The notes: generated by a model from the letters alone, not told the origin. Positions 35,926-44,779 are shown, counted from the first letter of the stretch. The stretch: DNA of 64,000 bases from Leptonema illini DSM 21528 (GCF_000243335.1 NZ_JH597773.1:2944156-3008155); one strand, 5' to 3'. A program made the numbers and translations.

Positions 35926-36696
35926 ATGAAGACGAAAAAACGAACGCTGCACGGGGCCCGCTTCGTGATCACCGGAGCGGCCGGCGGGCTCGGGCTGGCT
36001 CTATGTGCCGAGCTCGGCCGCATGGGCGCTCGCATCATCGGCTTTGACGCCGATCCCGAGGCGTTGAAAGCGGCCTCGGCGGCCTTACAGCAAGAGGGCA
36101 TAGACCATCACCTGCAGCTTCTCGACATCACCGATGCAAATGCAGTCAGACAGGCGCTGCAAGGCCTCGACGTGCAGCCGATCGACGGTTTGATCTTGAA
36201 CGCCGGTATTACGCGCATCCTGCCTTTTCGCGAAATGCCCTTCGAACAGTTCGTTAAAGTGTTCGAGGTGAACGTTTTCGGCGCTGTCATCTTCGCAAAA
36301 GAGCTGATCGAGTCCCTGCGTTCTACTGAAGGGGTCATCGTCGGCATATCAAGCGTCAGCGGATTCGCTCCTCTGATGAATCGCACGGCCTACTCCGCCT
36401 CGAAACATGCACTCGCAGGATTTCTCGAAACCCTGCGCAGCGAAGAGCCCGACCTGAACGTGCTTGTCGTGTATCCGTCGTTTTTGCAAACAGGTATTCG
36501 CAGTCGGGCTGTTAACGATACGGCCGCTCATCATAAGGCCGGCGAGCTTTCCGCGAATGCGGCCGCTGCCCGTATCGTCGATGCCATCATCGATCGCAGG
36601 CGTCGGCTCTATATGCCTTTTCAGGCACGTCTTGCGCGCCTTGTATGGAATATCTTTCCCAATCTATATATCAAGCTAATGAAGAAAAGAGCGTGA
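35926..36696 (+). CDS. Short-chain dehydrogenase/reductase
   Basis: 256-aa classical SDR: GAAGGLG (residues 17-23), DITD, LNAGIT, catalytic Ser in ISSVSG and YSASK (Tyr-Lys). Its C-terminal region (RRRRLYMPFQARLARLVWNIFPNLYIKLMKK) is basic and amphipathic, which may attach it to the membrane. Last gene of the cluster; AGAGGA precedes the ATG and 43 bases separate it from the epimerase. Its 3' end overlaps a decayed gene on the other strand. Confidence 0.88.
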   Translation: MKTKKRTLHGARFVITGAAGGLGLALCAELGRMGARIIGFDADPEALKAASAALQQEGIDHHLQLLDITDANAVRQALQGLDVQPIDGLILNAGITRILPFREMPFEQFVKVFEVNVFGAVIFAKELIESLRSTEGVIVGISSVSGFAPLMNRTAYSASKHALAGFLETLRSEEPDLNVLVVYPSFLQTGIRSRAVNDTAAHHKAGELSANAAAARIVDAIIDRRRRLYMPFQARLARLVWNIFPNLYIKLMKKRA

Positions 36697-37041
36697 GGCT
36701 ACGAACTGTTGCTTCGAGATTCGTCCGATCAGACCGGCTCCCAGATACTGCACTCCTCCTGGCCAGGTATGGCCTCCGCCATGAACTTCATAGAGTTGAA
36801 GCTTCGACCTGGGGCATTGCCAGTCATGACGGATTACACGCGTCGGATCGTCTCCAACTCTGACAGACAGGACTGTGGAAAGGGGCGCATTGCATCCGAA
36901 TCTGCTCGCGAAGAAGCCGCCATTCGAAATACCCGTTACATAGACACGACTGCGATCGATTCCATAGCGGGTGGCCATCGTCTCGATCAGTTTACGGACA
37001 AAGCCCGTATCATCACGATCCTCCTGATAACCGTAGCCTGC
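36676..37041 (-). pseudogene. Remnant of a PHB depolymerase/LpqC-type esterase
   Basis: Reading right to left from the stop of the neighbouring lipoprotein, in the same frame, come DRDDTGFVRKLIETM, then RYGIDRSRVYVTGISNGGFF with the nucleophile-elbow GISNGG, and later LYEVHGGGHTWPGG, which holds the catalytic His. These are hallmarks of the poly(3-hydroxybutyrate) depolymerase family, but the N-terminal part and roughly the middle hundred or more residues between GCNAP and VGDDPTRV are missing, and there is no proper start. It looks like a 5'-truncated, internally deleted gene. Confidence 0.75.
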
Positions 37042-37503
37042 CTATTTCACCTGAGCCCATTCGCCTTCACATGAGCCCGATCGCGCTGCAACGGCAAGAT
37101 GCGCAGGCTCCGGCTGGGGACCGTTGATAGGGATGTACCGGTTCTGCTCCGAACCCTGCAAGGCAAAGACACCAATAAGCGAGCTGTTCTGTGCAGTCAT
37201 TTGCTGTTCAGACGAACCATATGCTGCATACAGAGTTGCCGCAGGAACCGGATCTATGTAAACAGAGAGCATATAGTGATTCACATCTCCGCCCGCAGCA
37301 TAAGTGTGTACAGTCGGCGGCGGCAACTCGGGACAGGTTACCGGCGTTAAGGCAGGCAGAAGCAGCTCAAACGGTGGGCCCGCTTCTGATCCTGATTGTT
37401 CGTCCATATAGTTATACAGAGGGATGCAGGAGCCGAGGTACACAACTGCAAGAATCCACGCACTGAGTCTGATTGACTGGAATACCGTCATTCTTCGCTT
37501 CAT
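37042..37503 (-). CDS. Small lipoprotein (paralogue pair, second gene)
   Basis: 153 aa. Signal peptide with lipobox VYLGSC, followed by a Pro-rich stretch and a hydrophobic domain that ends AARSGSCEGEWAQVK. The last part aligns with the neighbour at 37500 (AASNGC against AARSGSC), so the two are paralogues of unknown function. ATG 37503 overlaps the neighbour's stop by 4 bases. An in-frame TAG separates it from the PHB depolymerase remnant. Confidence 0.65.
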   Translation of the reverse strand: MKRRMTVFQSIRLSAWILAVVYLGSCIPLYNYMDEQSGSEAGPPFELLLPALTPVTCPELPPPTVHTYAAGGDVNHYMLSVYIDPVPAATLYAAYGSSEQQMTAQNSSLIGVFALQGSEQNRYIPINGPQPEPAHLAVAARSGSCEGEWAQVK

Positions 37504-37925
37504 CCCTGCGGTGAGAAGGTATTTGAATCCGGTCCAATGCATCCATTCGAAGCGGCGCGAATCATATAATCATCCAGCCCGGGATTAGGTGTGGGGATTG
37601 TTCCCTCGTTTGAGTCAAAGTCCGCGGCCGAAATCGTATAGAAGAGAATCCAGTTCGTTGCTTGCAGTGTCTTTCCGAAAAAGAGATAATGGGTAGCCGA
37701 TGGAACAGTTCCCGATATCTGAAACAGGAGGTCTCCCTGCTGCGGCATGATGTCCTCAATAAACACGCTTTCGGTGGGAGCCGTGCAGGCAACTCCTGAC
37801 ATCACCGCCAGAGCAAGAGCCTTACTGGATTCAGAAGATGTCATCTTTTTTTCCGTGGCCTCATTCCATAAAAGCAAACAGGAATTCAAGCCGAACAAAA
37901 GGGATAATAACACGATGCGTTTCAT
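37500..37925 (-). CDS. Small lipoprotein (paralogue pair, first gene)
   Basis: 141 aa. Signal peptide MKRIVLLSLLFGLNSC with lipobox Cys16. The rest is not recognised; it contains CTAPTESVFIEDIMPQQGDL and two more cysteines. ATG 37925 has an AGGAG site; longer in-frame starts would enter the upstream gene. Middle gene of a three-lipoprotein operon (16 bases after the 37942 gene). Confidence 0.7.
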   Translation of the reverse strand: MKRIVLLSLLFGLNSCLLLWNEATEKKMTSSESSKALALAVMSGVACTAPTESVFIEDIMPQQGDLLFQISGTVPSATHYLFFGKTLQATNWILFYTISAADFDSNEGTIPTPNPGLDDYMIRAASNGCIGPDSNTFSPQG

Positions 37926-37941
37926 TTGCTCTGCTCCTGCT

Positions 37942-38772
37942 TTAGTTTGCAGTTTCGGACTTTTTATCCTGGCTTGATGGGGTGGCGGCAGCTGCGGGCT
38001 CACGCAATACGATCCTGCGTATGTCGTTACGGGCTATCGTAACTCTCTCAATCGCCTCTTCATCCTCTTTCTTCTCATCAGCAGATGCCTTTTTCTTATA
38101 ATAAAGGATCGTCTGAATGTCCTTTTTATTGAGATGCTTGAGGCCCGATGACGTGCGCACGACGACGACATCTTTGCTCTGACGCAATACAGTGCCGAGT
38201 ACGGTCTGTCCTCCGCGAAGCACGATCCTATCGACGGGTTCGACCTCTACGGGCTTCATCTTTGTTAGAAGGACGATACTGCGCTCATCAAGGGATTCGA
38301 TACGTCCGATCTTTGTTTCACCGGACTTGAGAATCAAAACGGTCTCACCGCCATCGTTTGACGACAGCTTCATATAAAGATCAAGGCCGGCCTGAACGAT
38401 CTGCTCTTCTTCTTTCTCGATCTCTGCGGGCGTGCGGATCACAAAGCGTTGATCGCATTCCTCTACGTCAATGGTCTTAACATTCAACGACATCACTGCA
38501 CCGCCAAGAATACTCAGCGTTGCATCCTGCCATGAATAACTTTCTTTAATACGGTAGGAGCGATCGGGAGACAGCACAGAGTCGTCGAGCACGGCCTTTT
38601 TAAAGGGATATACGCCAAAAAGCAATCCCCACTGCTTCTGCGATTTCTTGAGCGTGCAATTGCTCTGCTGGCCGCCCAGTGCAACAGGTGTCGTACCCGA
38701 AGGGCTTTGTATCACTGTTGAAGAGCAGGATGCCAGCATCAGTGCGGCGGCAAAGGGGATTATCCTGTGCAT
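37942..38772 (-). CDS. Lipoprotein with Bor-like N-terminus and SH3-like barrel
   Basis: 276 aa. Signal peptide and lipobox LASC (Cys16). Residues 35-110 (SQKQWGLLFGVYPFKKAVLD and the Cys pair around EECDQ) resemble Bor-type surface lipoproteins. The following part has short beta repeats (ETVLILKSGETKIGRIESLD; DRIVLRGGQTVLGTVLRQS) with an SM/SH3-like rhythm, and a charged Lys/Glu tail. No function known. GGAG precedes ATG 38772; first gene of the lipoprotein operon. Confidence 0.7.
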   Translation of the reverse strand: MHRIIPFAAALMLASCSSTVIQSPSGTTPVALGGQQSNCTLKKSQKQWGLLFGVYPFKKAVLDDSVLSPDRSYRIKESYSWQDATLSILGGAVMSLNVKTIDVEECDQRFVIRTPAEIEKEEEQIVQAGLDLYMKLSSNDGGETVLILKSGETKIGRIESLDERSIVLLTKMKPVEVEPVDRIVLRGGQTVLGTVLRQSKDVVVVRTSSGLKHLNKKDIQTILYYKKKASADEKKEDEEAIERVTIARNDIRRIVLREPAAAATPSSQDKKSETAN

Positions 38773-38847
38773 GTAAGACTCCGATTTCGACCTGAGTCGG
38801 CATTTTAGGGCTTGAGAGCGCCGTTATGTATTGAGAGCAGACGCTTC

Positions 38848-38864
38848 TTCGAACTATATTCGAA
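38848..38864. promoter_or_regulatory. TTCGAA-N5-TTCGAA inverted repeat upstream of lipoprotein operon
   Basis: TTCGAA (38848-38853), CTATA, TTCGAA (38859-38864) lies about 76 bases before the start of the lipoprotein gene at 38772. Each half is itself palindromic. Suits a regulator site for that operon. Confidence 0.4.
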
Positions 38865-38931
38865 AGAAACAGGATTTGTAGAAATACGTCAAGCCATTTT
38901 AGCAAATTCATGTGCAGAGATATAACGATGC

Positions 38932-40314
38932 TCACGCCGGACGGCTTCGCAAGCGAACCATACATTCGACGCCGTCGGTAACGTTCTGAATCTCAAGTAC
39001 GGCACGGTTGCCTTTAATATGTTCGTAGGCGAGCAAAAGTCCCATTCCGCTTCCCGATTCTCCCGTCGCCGACCTCATGGGGACGACCTTCATGCCCGTA
39101 CGAATCTGCTCGATCGTTTCGCGACGAATCGTCGAACCACTGTTAAAAATTCGGATAACGATCCAGTTCTCCCATTCATAAACGCGGACCGATATACTTC
39201 CTCCGTTCTGCGTGAATCTTACGGCATTGCTGATGAGACTGCGAAGTACGACCCGCATACTGTTCACGTCACAGTGAATGGAAGAAAAGCCGGCCGGCAT
39301 ATCGAGATTGAACTGGATGCTCCTTTCGAGCATTTCCTTCCTAAAGAACTCAACTACAGGCGAAAGCAGTGACGCAACGTCGGCAGATTCAATACTGTAA
39401 CGAGTCTGCTTGCGCTGCATCCGGTACAATTCGATAAGGCCCTGCTGCAGAGAAAGGACTCGCTCGATGGAGCTTTTCAACATGGAAAGAACGTCGCGAA
39501 GCTCTGCGTCGCTCATTCGTTTATGCCCTATCTCAAGCTCTTCGTTCACGACGTGCAGTCCCATCTGAACGGCGGCAAGAGGTCCGCCGATGTCATGAGA
39601 TACGATGCTTACGAAACGATCTCGAGCCTTCTCAGTTTCTTCCAGTTCGGTCACCAATGACTGCCGATCTTCAATCAGACGCTCTAAAATCAAAAGAAGA
39701 TAACCGCCAAGCAAAAGCATGGGAAGAGACAGCATACTGACGACCGATATGCCAAACAATCCACTAACGGTGAAAAAATCCTTCTCTGTTACGGGGCCCG
39801 CGAGGGATGGGATGATGCGAATCCAGGAGAATACGATGAATAGCAAAGCACCGATTCCCATTAATACCCTGGACGCCCGATAATCCAGCCGTGTGCGCAT
39901 GACGATAACGAGGAAGGGAATCCAGAGCATGCCATGCAGCAGGGCAAACGCTATGATCCTGTCCTTTAAATCACCGGCAAGGGCGACGACTGCAAAGATC
40001 AACCCACTGAAAGCGCCGGCGATCAGAATGGCGTATTTTCCGCGCTCCTTTCCCGAAAAACGCTTCATGCTTACAGTGAGGCATGCCGGAGCCATCAACA
40101 ATAGAGCGTTAGCAAGAAATATCGAAAAGGCGTCAGGAATGAAGCCGCGAAGCGCCATCAACAGAACTCCCGACCCATACAACAGATAGCCAAGCATCCA
40201 TTCAAGAGCGCCGGGGAATACGCGAAGCTTCCGGAAGGCCATCAACAAAACGAAAATGCCCCAGATCGTTATACAGGTAAAGGCGATAAAGATCGGCCGG
40301 ACGTCCATTTCCAT
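38932..40314 (-). CDS. Membrane sensor histidine kinase
   Basis: 460 aa. Seven or eight membrane helices fill residues 8-235 with no periplasmic domain, so it probably senses within the membrane. H-box VSHDIGGPLAA has phospho-acceptor His240; N box is LISNAVRFTQNGG, and the G box GSGMGLLLAYEH. The other ATP-lid motif is poor (IRIFNSGS instead of DNGxG), as seen in divergent kinases. No response regulator is adjacent, so it is an orphan. ATG 40314 is preferred to an upstream TTG. Confidence 0.88.
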   Translation of the reverse strand: MEMDVRPIFIAFTCITIWGIFVLLMAFRKLRVFPGALEWMLGYLLYGSGVLLMALRGFIPDAFSIFLANALLLMAPACLTVSMKRFSGKERGKYAILIAGAFSGLIFAVVALAGDLKDRIIAFALLHGMLWIPFLVIVMRTRLDYRASRVLMGIGALLFIVFSWIRIIPSLAGPVTEKDFFTVSGLFGISVVSMLSLPMLLLGGYLLLILERLIEDRQSLVTELEETEKARDRFVSIVSHDIGGPLAAVQMGLHVVNEELEIGHKRMSDAELRDVLSMLKSSIERVLSLQQGLIELYRMQRKQTRYSIESADVASLLSPVVEFFRKEMLERSIQFNLDMPAGFSSIHCDVNSMRVVLRSLISNAVRFTQNGGSISVRVYEWENWIVIRIFNSGSTIRRETIEQIRTGMKVVPMRSATGESGSGMGLLLAYEHIKGNRAVLEIQNVTDGVECMVRLRSRPA

Positions 40315-40361
40315 CGAATCCAATCCGTCCAACCGAGACGTCAGATGCAAGCAAAAAGCCT

Positions 40362-41150
40362 CTAACGCTGCTGAAAGGGGATCTGAATCAGAGGAGCCCC
40401 CGTTCCCTGCACCTGGGGAAGCTTACCGTCCCACTTTTTTATCCATTCCATGTCTCGCAGTAAAGGATTGAGTGCCGTCGTTTTCAGACGATAGGACTCA
40501 GCTTCAGCTCTGGCCGTTGCAATCTGCTGCTCCGCTTCCGTTCGGATTCGTTCCAGATCACGCTGTGCCTTCAGAGCAAGTTGCTCGGCCTCCTGCTTCG
40601 CTTCAATAGCTGCCTTGAACTTTTCGGAAAAGTCAAAGTCCTTGGTGGAAACCTGATCGACGGTTATATAATACGGTTCAAGCCTTTCCCGCAACGTCTT
40701 TTCAATTTCATCGGTAACGACATGCCTGTTTGTAATAAGATCGACGGCAGTATACCGCGCCGTTACTGCCTTCACCGTTTCCTGTACTGCCGGTTCGATG
40801 ATGCGCTCGCTGTAGTCCTCGCCGATGTTTTGATAAATCAGATTGACCTGCTCCGGATTTACGTGATAGTTCAGGGCGATGACCGTGCTGATTTCCTGCA
40901 AATCTCGTGATGCGGCGCTTGCTACGACCTCATGCTTCTGAATGCGCACATCGACTCTGACGATCGATTGCATGATGGGCACACGAAAGTTCAGCCCCTC
41001 AGATAAAATGCGGTCGCTGACGGCGCCAAGATTCAGGAGAACTCCGCGATGACCGGCGGGAATCAGCACGATCGGATTCAAGAACATGAGAAACACAAGT
41101 ATACCGACGGCGATAAGTATCGGCCTGCGAAAACGATTAAAAAGTTCCAT
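40362..41150 (-). CDS. Prohibitin/SPFH family protein
   Basis: 262 aa. One N-terminal membrane helix (residues 9-30), then the SPFH/band-7 domain (PAGHRGVLLNLGAVSDRIL, EGLNFRVPIMQSIVRVDVR) and a C-terminal coiled coil rich in Ala/Glu (AAIEAKQEAEQLALKAQRDL). Family members form ring scaffolds at membranes and modulate proteases such as FtsH. AGGA precedes ATG 41150. It stands 47 bases upstream of the histidine kinase gene in the same direction, so co-transcription is possible. Confidence 0.88.
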   Translation of the reverse strand: MELFNRFRRPILIAVGILVFLMFLNPIVLIPAGHRGVLLNLGAVSDRILSEGLNFRVPIMQSIVRVDVRIQKHEVVASAASRDLQEISTVIALNYHVNPEQVNLIYQNIGEDYSERIIEPAVQETVKAVTARYTAVDLITNRHVVTDEIEKTLRERLEPYYITVDQVSTKDFDFSEKFKAAIEAKQEAEQLALKAQRDLERIRTEAEQQIATARAEAESYRLKTTALNPLLRDMEWIKKWDGKLPQVQGTGAPLIQIPFQQR

Positions 41151-41219
41151 AGAGAGTCCTCCGGTTCTGGTTCAAGAACGGGAAAATGTAACGCTCGTCC
41201 CGTGGCCGACAAGTCTTTT

Positions 41220-42983
41220 TTACGAGACTGCGCCGTCGGCCGACTCGCCCTGAAGGTTGTAAAGCTTCATCTTGCGATAGAGAGTCGTTCGGCCTATGCC
41301 CAGGATTTGAGCGGCCTTCTTTATATTGCCGTCTGCAAGCTGAATGGCCCTGATGATTGCCCGGGCATCGGATTGTTGCAGGGAAAGAGCTTCAGCGGAC
41401 TCTTCGCGGCATTCGATACAAAGATGCTCCGTGCAGATAGGTCCGCCTTCTGCCAGAAAGGCCGCCTGCGAAAGCACGTTATGCAGCTCACGAAGATTAC
41501 CTGGCCAGCTATATGCATGCAGGGCCCTGAGCACTTCGGCAGAAAGATCCGTTTCAGGATATTCCATCCGTATCAACATCATTCGGGCGATCACTTCAAG
41601 GTCCGACCTTTCTCGCAGCGGAGGAAGCTCGATCGAGATGACCTTCAATCGGTAGTAGAGGTCGGATCGGAACCTGCCTGCTTCGATCTCGGCGGGAAGG
41701 TTTCGATGGGTCGCCGCTATGATGCGTACGTCGACCGGAATAGGTTTAACCGCTCCGACCGGATAAACACATTTCTCCTGTAACACACGCAGAAGAGCCG
41801 CTTGAGCTCGGAGCGGCATATCGCCGATCTCATCGAGAAAAAGCGTGCCCTGATGCGCGGCGACGAACTTCCCGCGTGAACCCTGCTTCGATGCACCCGT
41901 AAAGGCATGCGGTACATAGCCGAACAGCTCCGATTCGATCAGGGATTCCGGGATGGCGCTACAGTTCACTGCGACAAAGGGCCCACGGCTCCCGTAAGAG
42001 TGAATCGATTGCGCAAGCAGCTCTTTGCCCGTTCCGCTTTCTCCATGCAGCAATACGGGCAGATCAACCGCGGCGGCGCGACGCCCGAGAGCGACGGCTC
42101 TCTCGATACTCCGGCAGCTTCCATATATATCTTTGAATTCGAACAGACTTTCGGATAACGCTCTGCCGCGATCGTTTTTCGAGTTTGAGCCGACGAAGGA
42201 CCATTGTTTTGCCGTATTATCATATACCGACTCCAATCGGAAAAGATCCGGCCTTGACAGCGGCTGCCCCAGACAATGACGCCCCAGCAGCCGCTGCGCC
42301 TGCCCGTTGGCTCGCACGATCCGGCGATCCGCATCAAGTGAGATCAACGCTACTCCGTGCATTCTGCCCGCATGTTCCAGCTCCTCCACCATAAGCAGAT
42401 TCTTGCGACGCGCATCTTCATATAGAATGCGATTCTGTACGGCCTCTACCGTCATCATAACAAGCTGCAAAGCCATGCCCGGCATCATGTCCCGCGGCGC
42501 ACTGATGTCGATGACCCCCATGAACTCACCCTCAGGGGAGAAAAGCGGAGCGGCCACACAGGAAAGAAAACCGTTGACGGCAAGGTAGTGCTGCCGTCCG
42601 AACACAGAGACGGGTTTCTTCTCTATGAGCGCTGTACCTATGGCGTTTGTTCCGCGCTGCTGCTCGCTCCAGTTCGCCCCGTTTTGTAGCTGGACCTGAG
42701 CGGCTCGCCTTTCAAAGTCCCGGTGCCCAACCGATTCGATTATCGTACCGTCAACATCGACTAAAAAGGCGTGGGCGTTCCACTGACGCAGAGCCGACGA
42801 CAGGCCGTCAAAGGCGAACAGAGTATGGTGAATCAACGACTTCCTTTCGGCAACCTTCTGTTTCAAGGCCCTCCCTGTTAAGATATTCCCCTCAGGATGA
42901 TCGGCCTTCTGAAAACCGTAGTTGCGACTGCGTATCCACGATTGCCGCAGTATGTTCATCTGCTTTACAGCAAGCATTCTCAT
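41220..42983 (-). CDS. AcoR-like sigma-54-dependent activator
   Basis: 587 aa. N-terminal GAF-type sensor (AHAFLVDVDGTIIES and WSEQQRGTNAIGTAL, the latter typical of AcoR-like activators), a PAS region (GVALISLDADRRIVRANGQA), AAA+ domain (Walker A GESGTGKE, Walker B LFLDEIGDMP) and Fis-type HTH (GNIKKAAQILGIGRTTLYRK). The sigma-54 loop reads HAFTGA at residues 359-364, retaining the FTGA core. Divergent from an aldehyde dehydrogenase gene, with palindromes and a sigma-54 promoter in between: the classical acetoin/ethanol-type arrangement. ATG 42983 has GGGGGAG. Confidence 0.92.
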   Translation of the reverse strand: MRMLAVKQMNILRQSWIRSRNYGFQKADHPEGNILTGRALKQKVAERKSLIHHTLFAFDGLSSALRQWNAHAFLVDVDGTIIESVGHRDFERRAAQVQLQNGANWSEQQRGTNAIGTALIEKKPVSVFGRQHYLAVNGFLSCVAAPLFSPEGEFMGVIDISAPRDMMPGMALQLVMMTVEAVQNRILYEDARRKNLLMVEELEHAGRMHGVALISLDADRRIVRANGQAQRLLGRHCLGQPLSRPDLFRLESVYDNTAKQWSFVGSNSKNDRGRALSESLFEFKDIYGSCRSIERAVALGRRAAAVDLPVLLHGESGTGKELLAQSIHSYGSRGPFVAVNCSAIPESLIESELFGYVPHAFTGASKQGSRGKFVAAHQGTLFLDEIGDMPLRAQAALLRVLQEKCVYPVGAVKPIPVDVRIIAATHRNLPAEIEAGRFRSDLYYRLKVISIELPPLRERSDLEVIARMMLIRMEYPETDLSAEVLRALHAYSWPGNLRELHNVLSQAAFLAEGGPICTEHLCIECREESAEALSLQQSDARAIIRAIQLADGNIKKAAQILGIGRTTLYRKMKLYNLQGESADGAVS

Positions 42984-43091
42984 GTAACGACTCCCCCTAA
43001 CAGGGCTCGCATCGGCACGCGGAATTGTAAAGAAATTTTCATATCTCGTGATCACGGGATAAGCAACGAACGAAAACTTTAATGCGGTAGC

Positions 43092-43150
43092 GTGTTTCAT
43101 TTTGAAACACAGTATCGTTACCCTCCACTGCGATGAAACAAATTGAAACA
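43092..43150. promoter_or_regulatory. Upstream activating sites of the AcoR-like activator
   Basis: GTGTTTCATTTTGAAACAC (43092-43110) is a perfect 8-bp-arm palindrome. TGAAACA half-sites recur at 43134-43140 and 43144-43150. The palindrome is centred 58 bases before the -24 element of the sigma-54 promoter. Binding by the adjacent activator is inferred. Confidence 0.7.
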
Positions 43151-43158
43151 GATCTTGC

Positions 43159-43174
43159 GGGCACGTCCATTGCA
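43159..43174 (+). promoter_or_regulatory. Sigma-54 (-24/-12) promoter of the aldehyde dehydrogenase
   Basis: GGGCAC, 5 bases, TTGCA: one mismatch from TGGCAC-N5-TTGCA, with correct spacing. Predicted transcript start is near 43185, leaving a leader of about 26 bases with GGGAGAG before ATG 43211. Confidence 0.8.
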
Positions 43175-43210
43175 TTCTCTCGACCACTGAAACCATCAGG
43201 GAGAGTGAAT

Positions 43211-44731
43211 ATGATCTATGCAAGACCGAACGAAGCGAACGCAAAGATACGCTTCAAAAGCCGCTATGACAACTTCATCGGAGGAGAATGGAAGAAGCCG
43301 ATCAAGGGAGCCTACTTCGAGAATATCAGTCCCGTGACCGGACAACCTTTCTGCGAGGTTCCCCGATCGACGCACGAAGACGTCGACATGGCCCTTGACG
43401 CCGCTCATCAAGCGGCCGATGCCTGGGGCAAGGCGTCCGTTGCCGAGCGCTCCAACATTCTTTTGAAAATCGCCGATCGCATGGAAGCGAACCTGGAGCT
43501 GCTGGCAGTGGCCGAAACGTGGGATAACGGAAAGCCGATCAGAGAAACGCTGGCCGCCGACCTTCCGCTGGCCATCGATCACTTCCGTTACTTTGCCGGC
43601 GCCATCAGGGCGCAGGAAGGAACGTTATCTGTACTGGATAACGATACGGTCGCCTATCATTTCAAAGAGCCGCTGGGCGTCGTCGGTCAGATTATTCCGT
43701 GGAATTTTCCGTTGCTGATGGCCGCCTGGAAAATGGCTCCGGCTCTTGCGGCGGGCAATTGCGTTGTCTTGAAGCCGGCCGAGCAGACGCCGGCAAGCAT
43801 TCTTGTGTGGATGGAGCTCGTCGCCGATTTACTTCCACCGGGCGTATTGAATATCGTTAACGGTTACGGCCTGGAGGCCGGCAAGCCGCTGGCCTCCAGC
43901 AACCGCATCGCAAAAGTCGCCTTCACCGGAGAAACGACGACCGGTCGTCTGATCATGCAGTATGCCTCGGCTAACATCATTCCGGTCACGCTGGAACTGG
44001 GTGGTAAGTCGCCGAACATCTTCTTCGCCGACATCATGGAATCGAAGGACGACTTCTTCGACAAAGCGCTTGAAGGCTTCGCAATGTTTGCCCTGAACCA
44101 GGGAGAGGTCTGTACGTGCCCGTCGCGAGCCCTGATCCATGAATCGATCTATGAAGAGTTCATGCATCATGCCGTCGACCGCGTCGCTAAGATAACGCAG
44201 GGTAACCCGCTCGATACGACTACGATGATCGGAGCACAGTGTTCGAGCGAACAGGTAGAGAAGATTCTATCTTACATCGATATCGGAAGACAGGAAGGAG
44301 CCGAATGCCTTATCGGCGGCGAAAGGGCGAAGCTCTCAGAAGATCTGCGCGAAGGATATTACATCAAGCCGACGGTCTTTAAAGGAAACAATCGCATGCG
44401 CATCTTTCAGGAAGAGATTTTCGGTCCTGTCGTTTCCGTTACGACGTTCAAGGATATGGACGATGCGCTGAGCATTGCAAACGATACGCTGTACGGTCTG
44501 GGTTCCGGAGTCTGGACTCGCGACATGAATACGGCCTATCGCATGGGACGCGGAATCCAGGCCGGCCGCGTCTGGACGAATTGCTACCATGCCTATCCGG
44601 CCCATGCGGCGTTCGGAGGGTACAAGCAATCAGGCATCGGCCGGGAAACGCATCATATGATGCTCTCTCATTACCAGCAGGTGAAAAATCTGCTCGTCAG
44701 TTACAGCCCGAAAGCACTGGGCTTTTTTTGA
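43211..44731 (+). CDS. Aldehyde dehydrogenase (acetaldehyde type)
   Basis: 506-aa NAD(P)-dependent aldehyde dehydrogenase. [20 protein letters not shown], general base Glu262 (LELGGKSPN) and nucleophile Cys301 ([10 protein letters not shown]) are intact. Length and the EVCTC motif fit the AldB/AcoD/ExaC group, which oxidises acetaldehyde or related aldehydes. The DUF779 gene downstream is the family's usual partner. ATG 43211 is chosen because upstream starts would overlap the sigma-54 promoter. Confidence 0.95.
   Translation: MIYARPNEANAKIRFKSRYDNFIGGEWKKPIKGAYFENISPVTGQPFCEVPRSTHEDVDMALDAAHQAADAWGKASVAERSNILLKIADRMEANLELLAVAETWDNGKPIRETLAADLPLAIDHFRYFAGAIRAQEGTLSVLDNDTVAYHFKEPLGVVGQIIPWNFPLLMAAWKMAPALAAGNCVVLKPAEQTPASILVWMELVADLLPPGVLNIVNGYGLEAGKPLASSNRIAKVAFTGETTTGRLIMQYASANIIPVTLELGGKSPNIFFADIMESKDDFFDKALEGFAMFALNQGEVCTCPSRALIHESIYEEFMHHAVDRVAKITQGNPLDTTTMIGAQCSSEQVEKILSYIDIGRQEGAECLIGGERAKLSEDLREGYYIKPTVFKGNNRMRIFQEEIFGPVVSVTTFKDMDDALSIANDTLYGLGSGVWTRDMNTAYRMGRGIQAGRVWTNCYHAYPAHAAFGGYKQSGIGRETHHMMLSHYQQVKNLLVSYSPKALGFF
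44705..44729 (+). terminator. Intrinsic terminator 1 (overlaps ALDH 3' end)
   Basis: AGCCC (44705-44709) pairs with GGGCT (44719-44723) followed by a run of seven T, which overlaps the final codons of the aldehyde dehydrogenase. Confidence 0.65.
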
Positions 44732-44744
44732 TCCCCTTTTGTAC

Positions 44745-44767
44745 GGGCGCTCCGGCGCCCTTTTTTT
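44745..44767 (+). terminator. Intrinsic terminator 2, upstream of DUF779
   Basis: GGGCGC (44745-44750), loop TCCG, GCGCCC (44755-44760) then seven T: a perfect GC-rich stem and U-tract, ending 12 bases before the DUF779 start. Confidence 0.85.
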
Positions 44768-44779
44768 CAGGAGGATAGC

